Shown here: one piece after another, positions 16,769-26,279 of the stretch
Numbering within the stretch: the stretch's first letter is position 1
Layout: each line of letters starts with the position of its first letter
Assembly (NCBI GenBank): GCA_964496575.1
Contig: CAZCAC010000003.1
Location: forward strand, 1 to 64,000
Length of the DNA: 64,000 nt
Direction of reading: 5' to 3'
Origin: CAZCAC01 sp964496575
GTDB taxonomy: Bacteria; Planctomycetota; UBA1135; GCA-002686595
The notes under the pieces: generated by a model
Database searches by the model: none
Told to the model about the DNA's origin: nothing
Seen by the model: only the letters and a program-made list of their open reading frames with translations
Program-made: the position numbers and the translations under genes

Positions 16769-18610
16769 ATGTGTGGCATCGTCGGAGCGATCCTCGCGCA
16801 GGGAACCGTCCTGCAGGGGATGATCGAGGGCTTGCGGGTGCTCGAGTACCGCGGGTACGACAGCGCCGGAGTCGCCGTGGCCTCCGGCGACGGCGTGCAC
16901 GTGACCAAGCGGGCGGGGCGGCTGGAGATGCTGGAGAACGCCCTGCTCGAGGTGGGCATGCCGGAGACCCGGGCGGGGATCGGCCACACGCGGTGGGCGA
17001 CCCACGGTCCGCCGAGTGATCACAACGCGCACCCGCACACCGACGGCTCGGGCGAGCTCGCCCTGGTCCACAACGGCATCGTCGAGAACTACCTCGAGCT
17101 GCGGGAGGAGCTCACGAGAGCCGGCGCGACCTTCGCCTCCGACACCGACACCGAGGTCCTCGCGCACCTGATCGGCCGGGAGCTGGAAGCGGGGGGGACC
17201 CTCGCCGAGGCGACGGGCCGCGCGCTCAGCCTGGTTCGCGGCTACTTCGCCATCGCGCTCCTGCGCGACGGCCCCGAGCCGGAGCTGGTCTGCGCGCGCC
17301 GGGGTCCGCCGCTGTGCGTCGGCGTGGCCCGACAGGGGACATGGCTCGCCTCCGACGTGCTCGCGCTGATCCCGCACACCCGCGACGTCATCTTCCTCGA
17401 GGACGGCGACCTCGCCGAGCTCACCCCGGAGGGGGTCGTGATCTCCGGCGAGGACGGGCGCCGCATCGAGCGCGAGGTGCAGCGGGTCGAATGGGACCCG
17501 ACCGACGCGGGCAAGGGGACTTGGCCGCACTACATGCTCAAGGAGATCCACGAGCAGCCCGATGTCCTGGCGCGGACCGCCTTCCACCGCATCGACGAGG
17601 AGCGGGGCGACGTCCACTTCGACGAAGAGGGCTGGGAGGACGAGGCCCTCACCGGGATCTCGCGGATCCAGATGATCGCCTGCGGCACCGCGCTGCACGC
17701 GGGGATGATCGCCCGCTACCTGATCGAGGGGCTCGCGCGGATTCCGGTCAGCATCGACTTCGCCAGCGAGTACCGCTACCGCGAGCCGGTGATCATCCCC
17801 GGCACGCTCGCGATGGGAATCTCGCAGTCCGGCGAGACCGCCGACAGCCTCGCCGCGCTGCGCATGGCGCGCGAGCGGGGTGCGCGCGTCGCCTGCATCT
17901 GCAACGTCGCGGGCAGCACGATGGTCCGCGAGGCGGACGCCGTGCTGATGACCCAGGCGGGACCGGAGATCGGTGTCGCCAGCACCAAGGCCTTCGTCGC
18001 CCAGGTGATCGCCGCGTACCTCCTGGCGGTCCGGCTGGGGCGCGCGCGGGACGTGATCGACCGCGAGCTGGGGCAGGTGCTGGTGAAGGAGCTGCGGCGG
18101 ATTCGCCCGTCGCTGGAGCGACTGCTCTCCGACGAGGTGACGACGAGGATCCGCGAGATAGCCGATCGCCAGAAGGCGGTGCGGGGCTTCCTCTTCCTCG
18201 GGCGCGGGGTCAACTACCCGATCGCGCTCGAGGGCGCGCTGAAGCTGAAGGAGATCTCCTACATGCACGCCGAGGGGTACGCCGCCGGCGAGATGAAGCA
18301 CGGTCCGATCGCGATGATCGACGAGTGGATGACCGCCGTGGTCATCGCGGGCCACGGGGCGCTCGCGGAGAAGGTGCGGGCGAACATCGAGCAGGTGAAG
18401 GCGCGGGGTGGACAGGTGATCGGCGTCGGCTCCGACAGCGAGAGCCTGGCGATGGCCAACGACGCGATCGAGGTGCCGCCCTCCAGCCTCTGGCTCTCGC
18501 CGATCCTGAACGTCCTGCCGCTGCAGCTGCTCGCGTACGAGATCGCGCGCCTGCGCGGCTGTGATATCGACAAACCGAGAAACCTGGCCAAGAGCGTCAC
18601 CGTCGAATGA
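16769..18610 (+). CDS. glmS: Glutamine-fructose-6-phosphate aminotransferase (isomerizing)
   Basis: Makes glucosamine-6-phosphate from fructose-6-phosphate and glutamine, entering UDP-GlcNAc synthesis for peptidoglycan, lipid A and polysaccharide. The 613-residue protein starts MCGIVGA with nucleophilic Cys2. The glutaminase domain shows RGYDSAGV and GHTRWATHG. Two SIS domains follow (GTALHAG, SQSGETADS, LGRGVNYPIALEGALKLKEISY), with the conserved C-terminus PRNLAKSVTVE. An AAGGAG precedes the start. The stop overlaps the next gene's start (ATGA). I see no glmS ribozyme upstream; only 13 bases separate it from uxs. Confidence 0.96.
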   Translation: MCGIVGAILAQGTVLQGMIEGLRVLEYRGYDSAGVAVASGDGVHVTKRAGRLEMLENALLEVGMPETRAGIGHTRWATHGPPSDHNAHPHTDGSGELALVHNGIVENYLELREELTRAGATFASDTDTEVLAHLIGRELEAGGTLAEATGRALSLVRGYFAIALLRDGPEPELVCARRGPPLCVGVARQGTWLASDVLALIPHTRDVIFLEDGDLAELTPEGVVISGEDGRRIEREVQRVEWDPTDAGKGTWPHYMLKEIHEQPDVLARTAFHRIDEERGDVHFDEEGWEDEALTGISRIQMIACGTALHAGMIARYLIEGLARIPVSIDFASEYRYREPVIIPGTLAMGISQSGETADSLAALRMARERGARVACICNVAGSTMVREADAVLMTQAGPEIGVASTKAFVAQVIAAYLLAVRLGRARDVIDRELGQVLVKELRRIRPSLERLLSDEVTTRIREIADRQKAVRGFLFLGRGVNYPIALEGALKLKEISYMHAEGYAAGEMKHGPIAMIDEWMTAVVIAGHGALAEKVRANIEQVKARGGQVIGVGSDSESLAMANDAIEVPPSSLWLSPILNVLPLQLLAYEIARLRGCDIDKPRNLAKSVTVE

Positions 18611-19557
18611 GTCGTATTCTGGTAACCGGAGGAGCCGGCTTCATCGGTTCCCATCTCTGTGACCACCTGCTGGCGCGCGGGGACGAGGTCACCGTCCTCG
18701 ACAACTTCAACGACGCCTACGACCCGGCGATCAAACGCCGGAACGCCGCGGCGCTGGATGGCGCCAAGATCGTCGAGGGAGACTTCCGCGACGCCGAGCT
18801 GGTCGAGTCACTGTTCGAGAGCGGCGCCTTCGAGGTGGTCGTGCACCTCGCCGCGATGGCCGGCGTGCGTCCCTCGCTGCTCGATCCGCTGCACTACTAC
18901 GACGTCAACGTGCGCGGAACGCTCAACATCATGGAGGCGATCCGCAAGCGGCCGGAGATCCGCTACGTCTACGCGTCCTCCTCCAGCGTCTACGGCGCGA
19001 ACGAGAACGTGCCGTTCAAGGAGGACGACGACATCCATCACCCGGTCTCCCCGTACGCGGCGACCAAGCGCGCCGGCGAGCTGCTCGCCTACACCTACCA
19101 CCACCTCTACCGGATCCCGACCACCTGCTTGCGCTTCTTCACCGTCTACGGGCCACGGCAGCGGCCGGAGATGGCGATCCACAAGTTCGTGCGGATGATC
19201 CTGCGGCGGGAGCCGATCCCCTTCTTCGGGGACGGGACGACGCGCCGCGACTACACCTACGTCGACGACATCATCGACGGCGTGGTCCGCTCGATCGATC
19301 GTTGCGAGGGGTACGAGATCTACAACCTGGGCGAATCGGCGACCACCTCGCTCTCCGAGCTGGTGGCGATGATCGGCGAGGCGGTCGGAACCGAGCCGAT
19401 CCTCGACCGGATGCCGATGCAGCCCGGGGACGTCCTGGTGACGTACGCGGACATCACCAAGGCCCGCGAGAAGCTCGGCTACGCCCCCGCCACCGCCGTC
19501 GCCGACGGCCTGGAGCGCTTCGTGGCCTGGTACCACGAGCAGGAGCCCCCGAAGTGA
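18607..19557 (+). CDS. NAD-dependent UDP-sugar epimerase, UDP-glucuronate 4-epimerase-like
   Basis: A 316-residue extended SDR enzyme, probably interconverting UDP-glucuronate and UDP-galacturonate. The motif GGAGFIGSHL binds NAD. HLAAMAGVRPSLLDPLHYYDVN, YASSSSVYG and SPYAATKRAGELLAY contain the Ser/Tyr/Lys catalytic triad, and FFTVYGPRQRPEMAIHKFVRMI is typical of the CapI/GAE group rather than GalE. It is translationally coupled to glmS. With uxs it suggests uronic-acid or pentose units in the polysaccharide. Exact substrate specificity is inferred. Confidence 0.85.
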   Translation: MSRILVTGGAGFIGSHLCDHLLARGDEVTVLDNFNDAYDPAIKRRNAAALDGAKIVEGDFRDAELVESLFESGAFEVVVHLAAMAGVRPSLLDPLHYYDVNVRGTLNIMEAIRKRPEIRYVYASSSSVYGANENVPFKEDDDIHHPVSPYAATKRAGELLAYTYHHLYRIPTTCLRFFTVYGPRQRPEMAIHKFVRMILRREPIPFFGDGTTRRDYTYVDDIIDGVVRSIDRCEGYEIYNLGESATTSLSELVAMIGEAVGTEPILDRMPMQPGDVLVTYADITKAREKLGYAPATAVADGLERFVAWYHEQEPPK

Positions 19558-19569
19558 CTCTCGTGCTCA

Positions 19570-19598
19570 TTGCGGCATTTTCCCACCCCCACTATCCT
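19570..19598 (+). promoter_or_regulatory. Possible sigma-70-type promoter for rmlA
   Basis: TTGCGG (19570-19575) and TATCCT (19593-19598) are separated by 17 bp in the only sizeable gap of this stretch, about 30 bp before the rmlA start. Each box matches only part of the consensus, so this is tentative. Confidence 0.3.
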
Positions 19599-19628
19599 GT
19601 CCGGCTCGGAAACCACTCCTGAGGCAAC

Positions 19629-20360
19629 ATGAAGGGCATCATTCTCGCCGGCGGGCTGGGCACGAGGCTGTTCCCGCTGACCAAGATCACCAACAAGCAC
19701 CTACTGCCGGTGTACGACCGGCCGATGATCTACTACCCGATCGAGGCGCTGGTCAACGCCGGGATCAAGGACATCATGATCGTCACCGGCGGGCGCAAGT
19801 CGGGGGACTTCCTCAGCCTGCTCGGCAACGGCAGCGACTTCGGCCTCAAGCACCTGAACTACACCTACCAGGAGGGTGAGGGCGGCATCGCCGAGGCGCT
19901 GGGGCTCTGCCAGCACTGGGCGGCGGGAGAGAAGATCTGCGTGATCCTCGGTGACAACATCATCGAGAAGAACATCAGGAAGGGGGTCGAGGAGTTCCTG
20001 GCTCAGGAGAACGGCGCGAAGATCATGCTCAAGGAGGTGGACGATCCCGAGCGCTTCGGCGTGGCCACCTTGGAGGGGGGGAAGGTCACCGGGATCATCG
20101 AGAAGCCGGCACAGCCGGTCTCCAACCTGGCGGTGATCGGCATCTACATGTACGACGGCCGCGTCTTCGACATCATCCAGACCCTGGAACCCTCCGAACG
20201 CGGTGAGCTCGAGATCACCGACGTGAACAACTGGTACATCGAGGACGGTTCGATGACCTACGAGGTCCTCGAGGGTTGGTGGACCGACGCGGGTACGTTC
20301 CAGTCGCTGCACCGCTCCTCCTGCCTGGTGGCGGACGGCGGCGCCAACCAGCTGGACTGA
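19629..20360 (+). CDS. rmlA: Glucose-1-phosphate thymidylyltransferase
   Basis: Couples dTTP and glucose-1-phosphate to dTDP-glucose, the entry to dTDP-rhamnose and related deoxysugars. The 243-residue protein belongs to the short RmlA-like group; classical RmlA is ~290. The signature GIILAGGLGTRLFPLT, then KHLLPVYDRPMIYYPIEAL, VILGDNI and EKPAQPVSNLAVIGIYMYD, are family motifs. WWTDAGTFQSL near the end fits sugar binding. It starts a run rmlA-rmlD-rmlB. A nucleotidyltransferase for another sugar cannot be fully excluded. Confidence 0.88.
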   Translation: MKGIILAGGLGTRLFPLTKITNKHLLPVYDRPMIYYPIEALVNAGIKDIMIVTGGRKSGDFLSLLGNGSDFGLKHLNYTYQEGEGGIAEALGLCQHWAAGEKICVILGDNIIEKNIRKGVEEFLAQENGAKIMLKEVDDPERFGVATLEGGKVTGIIEKPAQPVSNLAVIGIYMYDGRVFDIIQTLEPSERGELEITDVNNWYIEDGSMTYEVLEGWWTDAGTFQSLHRSSCLVADGGANQLD

Positions 20361-20384
20361 TCGGGCCGAACGAGGCTTCTCCAC

Positions 20385-21293
20385 TTGAACGAGACAAGAC
20401 GACAGCGCGTCCTGGTGACCGGAGCGGCGGGGATGCTGGGGAGCCAGGTGCTCCTCTCGATGCCCGATGGTTTCGGTGCGGTCGGGACCGACCTGGCCGA
20501 GGCCCCCGGTGTCGACGTCCCCGGCGTCGACCTCGCCGACCCGATGGCCGTCGCCCACCTCTTCGCCGAGTCGGGGCCGTTCACCGGCGTGATTCACTGC
20601 GCCGCGTACACCGCGGTCGACAAGGCCGAGGAGGAGCCCGAGGTCGCGCTGAGGGTCAACGGCCACGTGTGCGGAGTGCTGGGACGAGCGTGCGCCGAGG
20701 CCGCCATTCCGCTGGTCACCGTCTCCACCGACTTCGTCTTCGACGGGGCGAGCGAGCGACCCTACCGCGAGGACGACCCCGTCGCGCCGCTCTCGACGTA
20801 CGGGCGCACCAAGCTGGAAGGGGAGCGCCAGGCTCTCGAATTCCACCCCGCGGGCACCCGGATCGTTCGCACCCAGTGGCTGTACGGTCCGCGGGGCAAG
20901 CACTTCGCCCGCACCATCGAGGCGCTGGCCCGCGAGCGCGACGAACTGAAGGTGGTCTCCGACCAGATCGGCGCACCGACCTCGACCCTGGAGCTCTCTC
21001 CCGCGCTGTGGGACGTACTCCGCGGCGGGGAAGCGGGGATCTACCACGCGGCGTGCGAGGGAGCCTGCTCCTGGTACGACTTCGCCGTCGCCGTGGCCGA
21101 GCTGTGTGGGATCGACTCGGTCGAGATCCACCCCTGCGCCACCGACGAGTTCCCCCGTCCCGCGATCCGCCCCGCCTACAGCGTGCTCGACTGCGCGAAG
21201 CTGACCGAGCTGCGCGGCCGTCCGCTCGCTCCCTGGCGCGAGGCGCTCTCCACCTACCTCGGCAGCGAGGAGCACGAGACCCCCGAATCATGA
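20385..21293 (+). CDS. rmlD: dTDP-4-dehydrorhamnose reductase
   Basis: An NAD(P)H-dependent reductase for the last step of dTDP-L-rhamnose synthesis, 302 residues. RVLVTGAAGMLGSQV binds the cofactor. HCAAYTAVDKAEEEPEVALRVN, STDFVFDG and STYGRTKLEGER contain the catalytic Thr/Tyr/Lys, and RTQWLYGPRGKHFARTIE is typical. A TTG at 20385 is the likely start. The stop overlaps the rmlB ATG. The gene for the 3,5-epimerase RmlC, which should act just before RmlD, is missing from this cluster. Confidence 0.9.
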   Translation: MNETRRQRVLVTGAAGMLGSQVLLSMPDGFGAVGTDLAEAPGVDVPGVDLADPMAVAHLFAESGPFTGVIHCAAYTAVDKAEEEPEVALRVNGHVCGVLGRACAEAAIPLVTVSTDFVFDGASERPYREDDPVAPLSTYGRTKLEGERQALEFHPAGTRIVRTQWLYGPRGKHFARTIEALARERDELKVVSDQIGAPTSTLELSPALWDVLRGGEAGIYHAACEGACSWYDFAVAVAELCGIDSVEIHPCATDEFPRPAIRPAYSVLDCAKLTELRGRPLAPWREALSTYLGSEEHETPES

Positions 21294-22324
21294 GCGATCC
21301 CGAACTGAAGGCGGTGCTGATCACCGGAGGCGCCGGGTTCATCGGCAGCAACTTCGTCCACATGATGGCGGAGATCCGACCGGAGTGGCGGATCGTCAAC
21401 CTGGACCTGTTGACCTACGCCGGCAACCTGGAGAACCTCCGGGCGGTCGAGGAGAACCCGAACTACCACTTCGTCCACGGCGATATCCGCGAGCGGGCCG
21501 ACGTCGACCGGGCTCTCGACGCGGCGGGGGACCCCGCCGAGGTGGTCGTGGTGCACATGGCCGCCGAGAGCCACGTGGATCGCTCCATCCAGGGCGGACT
21601 GCCCTTCGTCACCACCAACGTCGTCGGCACCCAGGTGATGCTCGACGCGGCCCGGGAACGGGGGGTGGCGCGCTTCGTCCACGTCTCCACCGACGAGGTC
21701 TACGGGTCGCTGGGAGAGGAGGGCTTCTTCACCGAAAACACCCCGCTGGCGCCCAACTCGCCGTACTCGGCGAGCAAGACCGCCAGCGATCTCCTGGTCC
21801 GGGCGGCCTTCCACACCCACGGCTACCCGGCGCTGATCACCCGCTGCTCCAACAACTACGGGCCGTACCAGTTTCCAGAAAAGCTCCTGCCGCTGATCAT
21901 CGCCAACGCCCAGGAGGATCGGGAGCTGCCCATCTACGGGGACGGGATGTACGTCCGCGACTGGCTGTTCGTGCGCGATCACTGCGAGGCGATCCTCACC
22001 GTCGCCGAGCGCGGGGTCCCGGGAGAGGTCTACAACATCGGCGGAAACAACGAATTGCCGAATCTTCACCTGGTGAAGCGGGTTCTGGAGGAACTCGGAA
22101 AACCGGAGAGCCTGATCACCTTCGTCAAGGATCGACCGGGCCACGACCGCCGTTACGCCATCGATGCGAGCAAGATCAGGGATGAGCTGGGCTGGGAACC
22201 GCGCTTCACCTTCGAGGCGGCCCTCCCACTCACGATCCGCTGGTATCAGTCACAAGATGAGTGGTTACAAAGAGTTAGGTCAGGTGCCTACCGTGACTAC
22301 TACGACCGACAGTACGCCGACTGA
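21290..22324 (+). CDS. rmlB: dTDP-glucose 4,6-dehydratase
   Basis: Converts dTDP-glucose to dTDP-4-keto-6-deoxyglucose, 344 residues, the usual length. ITGGAGFIGSNFVHMM binds NAD, HMAAESHVDRSI follows, STDEVYGSLGEEGFFTE carries the Thr-Asp-Glu acid/base triad, and SPYSASKTASDLLVRA has the YxxxK motif. SNNYGPYQFPEKLLPLII is diagnostic. It is coupled to rmlD by ATGA. It ends 84 bases before the export lipoprotein gene, so precursor supply and export may share a transcript. Confidence 0.95.
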   Translation: MSDPELKAVLITGGAGFIGSNFVHMMAEIRPEWRIVNLDLLTYAGNLENLRAVEENPNYHFVHGDIRERADVDRALDAAGDPAEVVVVHMAAESHVDRSIQGGLPFVTTNVVGTQVMLDAARERGVARFVHVSTDEVYGSLGEEGFFTENTPLAPNSPYSASKTASDLLVRAAFHTHGYPALITRCSNNYGPYQFPEKLLPLIIANAQEDRELPIYGDGMYVRDWLFVRDHCEAILTVAERGVPGEVYNIGGNNELPNLHLVKRVLEELGKPESLITFVKDRPGHDRRYAIDASKIRDELGWEPRFTFEAALPLTIRWYQSQDEWLQRVRSGAYRDYYDRQYAD

Positions 22325-22408
22325 CAGGACGTCAACCCCCGGGACGTGACGGCCGATGTACTTCTCGTCCCGACCCCCCTCGGAGCCTCCGCCTTCGTCT
22401 CCATACGC

Positions 22409-23203
22409 ATGACCTTCCCCTCCCGGAAGCTACGGCCGCTGGCCGTGGTCTTCATCGCGCTCCTCTTCGCCTGCTCGACGCAGTCGGACAAGCGCATCCT
22501 CCAGCACCTGAACACCGCGGGTTTCGGCAAGAGCTACACTGGAAACGCGGAGGAGGAGAACTACATCACCATCGGGGACACCCTCGTGGTGACCGACACC
22601 TACCAGCCCGAGGAGATCCGGGCCAACGAGCGGGTGGGGATCGACGGAACGGTCCTCTTGCCGGAGATCGGCGCGGTCAACGTGGCGGGGATGACCCGCA
22701 CGGAGATCGAGGCGTTCCTGATGGACAAGTACAGCCCGTACTACGACCTGCTCGACATCAAGGTGCGGATCCTGTCCACCTCGGGGAAGTTCTTCTTCAT
22801 CTACGGCGAGGTGCAGCGCGAGGGGCGGCAGGTCTTCGACGGGGACCTGACCATCTGGGAGGCGGTGATGGCCGCCGTGCCCGATGACGAGACGGCGAAC
22901 CTCGGGCGGGTGCGCCTGATTCGCGCCGACCCGCGCGACCCGTTCATCATGACCGTCGACATCGGCCAGGTGATCGAGACCGGTGACACCACTTTCAACG
23001 TCAAGGTGCACGAACTGGACATCATCTACGTGCCGCCGACGATGCTGGCCCAGGTCGGCTACTTCATCAACACGCTGTTGTTCCCGGTCAAGATGGTGCT
23101 CTCCGGACTCGGTGACGCAGCGCGGACCCTGGTGAACCTCAGTTACATCGGCGACAACCGCCGTTATGGCGGTCGCTACTACGGCGGCGGCGGCGTCTTC
23201 TGA
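22409..23203 (+). CDS. Polysaccharide export outer-membrane lipoprotein, Wza/EpsL-like
   Basis: A 264-residue lipoprotein (signal peptide with lipobox LLFACS) of the polysaccharide biosynthesis/export family. The N-terminal domain has YITIGDTLVVTDTYQPEEIRA and VLLPEIGAVNVAGMTRTEIEA, the usual Poly_export pattern. A SLBB-like segment follows (FFFIYGEVQREGRQVFDGD, TIWEAVMAA). HELDIIYVPPTMLAQVGYFI is the conserved end of the family, and the last ~30 residues form a glycine/tyrosine-rich tail. It probably builds the outer-membrane channel for the polysaccharide made by this locus. The ATG at 22409 is preferred over an upstream GTG because it begins the signal peptide. Confidence 0.88.
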   Translation: MTFPSRKLRPLAVVFIALLFACSTQSDKRILQHLNTAGFGKSYTGNAEEENYITIGDTLVVTDTYQPEEIRANERVGIDGTVLLPEIGAVNVAGMTRTEIEAFLMDKYSPYYDLLDIKVRILSTSGKFFFIYGEVQREGRQVFDGDLTIWEAVMAAVPDDETANLGRVRLIRADPRDPFIMTVDIGQVIETGDTTFNVKVHELDIIYVPPTMLAQVGYFINTLLFPVKMVLSGLGDAARTLVNLSYIGDNRRYGGRYYGGGGVF

Positions 23204-23227
23204 TCCGGACCGAGGGGAAGGCAAGAC

Positions 23228-24859
23228 ATGGTCGTACAGATCGATCCTCCCGGACAGCTTCAGGAGTTCCTCGAGATCCTGAAGCGGAGGCGGTGGCAGA
23301 TCGCGCTGCCCGCCCTCTTCGTCGTCTCGCTGGGAGTCGCCTTCGCGGTCGTCGTTCCGAAGAAGTACGAGACCACCACCCAGGTCGAGCTGCGCTCCAT
23401 CTCGCTGGGGGGAGGGGCGACCGCCACCAAGGGCAGCTCGAAAGGGGTCGCGGCGAACGCGCAGCAGCAGATCCGGTCGATGCGCCGGATCACCGAGGTG
23501 ATCGAAGACCTCAAATGGCCCGACTACCTGACCCTCTCGCGAGCGGATCGAAGTGACTTCCGCAAGCGAACGATGGACAACGTCAAGGTCGTCGTGCCTC
23601 GCCAGGAAGCCGGCGCATCGGCGTTCGTCACCATCTCCTACCTCGACGTCAACAAGGAGCGGGCCCGGCAGTTCCTGGAGGCCCTTCGCGACGCCTGGAT
23701 CAAGCAGGTGGTCGAGCGCGACCGGACCCGGATCAGCGTGGAGTACGAGAAGCTGCTCGACCGCAAGGCGGACCTGGAGAAGGACTGGAAGAAGAAACAG
23801 GAGCAGCTGACCACGCTGCGCCTCGACAACGACATGTCCCCGACCCAGCCGAGCCGCGGCAAGCACGAGGCGCGCCCCGAGGATCGGACGGTGACTCGCT
23901 ACGACAACCAGAAGGACCGGCTGGAGGAGATCGAGATCGAGCTGGCGACCGCCCAGGAGACCCTGGACGTGAGGCTGGGGCAGCTCGCCGAGACGCCGGC
24001 GGAGGTCCCCAAGACCACGGTGGTCGCGGGGGCCAGCTACACCGATCAGATCGCCGCCTTGACCACTCAGACGCTGCAACTGGAGCTGGCGCTGGAGGGG
24101 ATCCGACCGCAGCACTCGCGCTACGAGCTGACCAGGCTGAAGCTGGAGCGGGCCTACGAGCAGATCGCCGAGCTGCGCGACCTCCAGACCGAGAACGAGA
24201 TCAGCCAGGAGTTCCGGCCCAACCCGGTCTACCGGGCCCTCGAGGTGGAGATCGACCAGCTGGAGGCGGACAGGGCCCGTCTGACCGCCGAGCAGACGGC
24301 GCTGCACGAGGTGGTGGCCGACAACAAGGAGCTGATGACCCGGCTGGCCGCCGCTTACCAGGAGGACAGCGAGCTGACGACTCAGATCGAGATCACCGAG
24401 GCGACCCTCCTGGAGCTCGAGAGCGATCTCCAGCGGAAGAAGCAGCAGCGCGAGGTGGTCTTCGGACCGACGGGCAACCCCTTCCAGATCATCATGGAGG
24501 TCGAGCCGCCCACGAAACCCTCCGAGCCCGATCCGGTCCTGATCCTGGTCTTCTCGGTGGTTCTCGGCCTGGCGGTCGGTCTCGGCGGCGCCCTGGCCAC
24601 GGAGTTCAGCAAGACCAGCTTCCGCAGCACCGCGGACATCAGCCGCGTGATGGTCTCACCCATCCTCGGCGTGATCAGCCCGATCGTCACCCGCGCTCAG
24701 CGGCGCCGCCGCTTCCTCCGCCGCTTCGCGGTGGGGGGGGCGAGCCTGGCCCTGATCGGATCGGTGCTGTTCATCACCTGGGCCTGGAGCTACGAGCCGG
24801 ATCTCCTCTCCGCCGGCCTGGTCGATTCGATCGAGGGCTTCCGTGCGCTCTTCCTGTAG
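23228..24859 (+). CDS. Wzz-type polysaccharide chain-length determinant
   Basis: A 543-residue inner-membrane protein. LQEFLEILKRRRWQIALPALFVVSLGVAFAV is the Wzz N-terminus with the first membrane segment. A long periplasmic coiled-coil region (about 185-430) ends at PTKPSEPDPVLILVFSVVLGL, the family's Pro-rich motif before the second membrane segment, and a further hydrophobic segment lies near the C-terminus. There is no fused tyrosine kinase. Together with the export lipoprotein it would span the envelope and set chain length. It is equivalent in position to the XrtA-system chain-length gene of exosortase loci. Confidence 0.88.
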   Translation: MVVQIDPPGQLQEFLEILKRRRWQIALPALFVVSLGVAFAVVVPKKYETTTQVELRSISLGGGATATKGSSKGVAANAQQQIRSMRRITEVIEDLKWPDYLTLSRADRSDFRKRTMDNVKVVVPRQEAGASAFVTISYLDVNKERARQFLEALRDAWIKQVVERDRTRISVEYEKLLDRKADLEKDWKKKQEQLTTLRLDNDMSPTQPSRGKHEARPEDRTVTRYDNQKDRLEEIEIELATAQETLDVRLGQLAETPAEVPKTTVVAGASYTDQIAALTTQTLQLELALEGIRPQHSRYELTRLKLERAYEQIAELRDLQTENEISQEFRPNPVYRALEVEIDQLEADRARLTAEQTALHEVVADNKELMTRLAAAYQEDSELTTQIEITEATLLELESDLQRKKQQREVVFGPTGNPFQIIMEVEPPTKPSEPDPVLILVFSVVLGLAVGLGGALATEFSKTSFRSTADISRVMVSPILGVISPIVTRAQRRRRFLRRFAVGGASLALIGSVLFITWAWSYEPDLLSAGLVDSIEGFRALFL

Positions 24860-24884
24860 AACGATCGGGAGCTGAGCGAGAGTC

Positions 24885-26273
24885 ATGCGGGACCTGGTCG
24901 TCGCCCTCTTGATCCTGGGTGCGATGCCCACCTGCTTCCGCAAGCCCTTCGTGGGCTTGCTGCTTTTCTCGTTGCTCGCCTACATGCGGCTCCAGGACCT
25001 GACCTGGGGATTCGCCCGCGAGATCCGCTGGTCCTTCTACGTCGCGATCGTCACCTTCGCCGGCTTTTTCGCCTCCACGCGCGAGCGCCGCTTCATGCAG
25101 AGCGACCTGCGCACCGCGATCATGCTGGTGATGGTCGGACTGGTGGGGCTGTCCATCCTGAAGAACCGGGGGCCGGATCTCGACGACCTCCCGGCGTTCG
25201 TGGAGTACGCCAAGATCGTGGTGATCGCCCTGTTCACCAGCGGGCTGGTCTACAGCCGCGATCGGCTGCGTCTGTTGATCTGGGTGATCACCATCTCCTT
25301 CGCCTTCTTCGGCTTCAAGGGTGGCCTGATGGGGATCCTGTCCGGGGGAAGCCTGGTGATCTCGCGTGGCCCAGGGGGGATGCTGAAGGACAACAACGAC
25401 TTCGCCCTGGCGCTGGGGATGGGCATCCCGATCATGTTCAACGTCGCTCTCTCCGAGAAGCGCGTTCTCCTGCGGCGGGCCCTGATCGCGGTCGTTCCGC
25501 TGACCATGATCACCATCCTCCTGACCCACTCGCGTGGAGGGTTCCTGGCCATGAGTGTGGGGATCATGGTCCTGGTCTGGCGCTCGCGCAACCGGATCGC
25601 GGGGTTCGCGGTGATCGCGCTGATCGGCATCGCCGGACTCCTGGCCGCACCGGCGAGCGTGGTGGAGAGGATCTCGTCGATCGGTCAGTACGAGGAGGAC
25701 GACTCCGCGCAGTCGCGTATCGCGGCGTGGCGGGTCGCCGGGGTGATGATCGCCCGGAACCCGGTGTTCGGGGTGGGCTTCGGGCACTTCCAGGACAACT
25801 ACACCCGGTACGACCCGGCGGCCTCCGATTCGACCCTGGAGAAGCACCAGTCCCACGTCGCCCACAACAGCTACCTGCAGATCTGGGCGGAGTGCGGGAC
25901 GCCGACGTTCCTGCTCTACCTGACCCTGATCGCGCTCAGCTTCCTGGACCTCTGGCGCTTGCGAGCGGCGGCCCGTCGACGATATCACGCCAGCTGGATC
26001 CTGAACTACACCACGATGTTCGAGGCCGCGCTGTGTACCTTCGTGGTCGGGAGTGTCTTCCTCAACCGCGCGCAGTTCGACCTCTTCTACCACATGGTGG
26101 CGATCATCCTCGCCTTCACGACCATCGCGCGAAAGGAGATGGAGGATCCCGCGCGCTACCCGGAGATGGTCGACCAGCGGCGCATCCTCCAGGCGGTGCC
26201 GCGCAGCGGCTTCGGGCCGGGGACGCGACGCAACGGCTTCAAGAAGCGACCGGCGCTCGAGCGCGGCTTCTGA
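24885..26273 (+). CDS. O-antigen ligase/polymerase-like membrane protein, exosortase-A-associated type
   Basis: A polytopic membrane protein of 462 residues with roughly a dozen hydrophobic segments. The start MRDLVVALLILGAMP, the segment SFAFFGFKGGLMGILSGGS and GPGGMLKDNNDFALALGMGIPI match the putative O-glycosylation ligase family found beside exosortase A. THSRGGFLAM and HVAHNSYLQIWAECGTPTFLLY are the general Wzy_C ligase motifs, the latter with the periplasmic-loop catalytic-type His. It probably polymerises or transfers the polysaccharide to an acceptor. It sits in a tight operon with wzz upstream and the amidotransferase 6 bases downstream. Confidence 0.87.
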   Translation: MRDLVVALLILGAMPTCFRKPFVGLLLFSLLAYMRLQDLTWGFAREIRWSFYVAIVTFAGFFASTRERRFMQSDLRTAIMLVMVGLVGLSILKNRGPDLDDLPAFVEYAKIVVIALFTSGLVYSRDRLRLLIWVITISFAFFGFKGGLMGILSGGSLVISRGPGGMLKDNNDFALALGMGIPIMFNVALSEKRVLLRRALIAVVPLTMITILLTHSRGGFLAMSVGIMVLVWRSRNRIAGFAVIALIGIAGLLAAPASVVERISSIGQYEEDDSAQSRIAAWRVAGVMIARNPVFGVGFGHFQDNYTRYDPAASDSTLEKHQSHVAHNSYLQIWAECGTPTFLLYLTLIALSFLDLWRLRAAARRRYHASWILNYTTMFEAALCTFVVGSVFLNRAQFDLFYHMVAIILAFTTIARKEMEDPARYPEMVDQRRILQAVPRSGFGPGTRRNGFKKRPALERGF

Positions 26274-26279
26274 ACGGCG

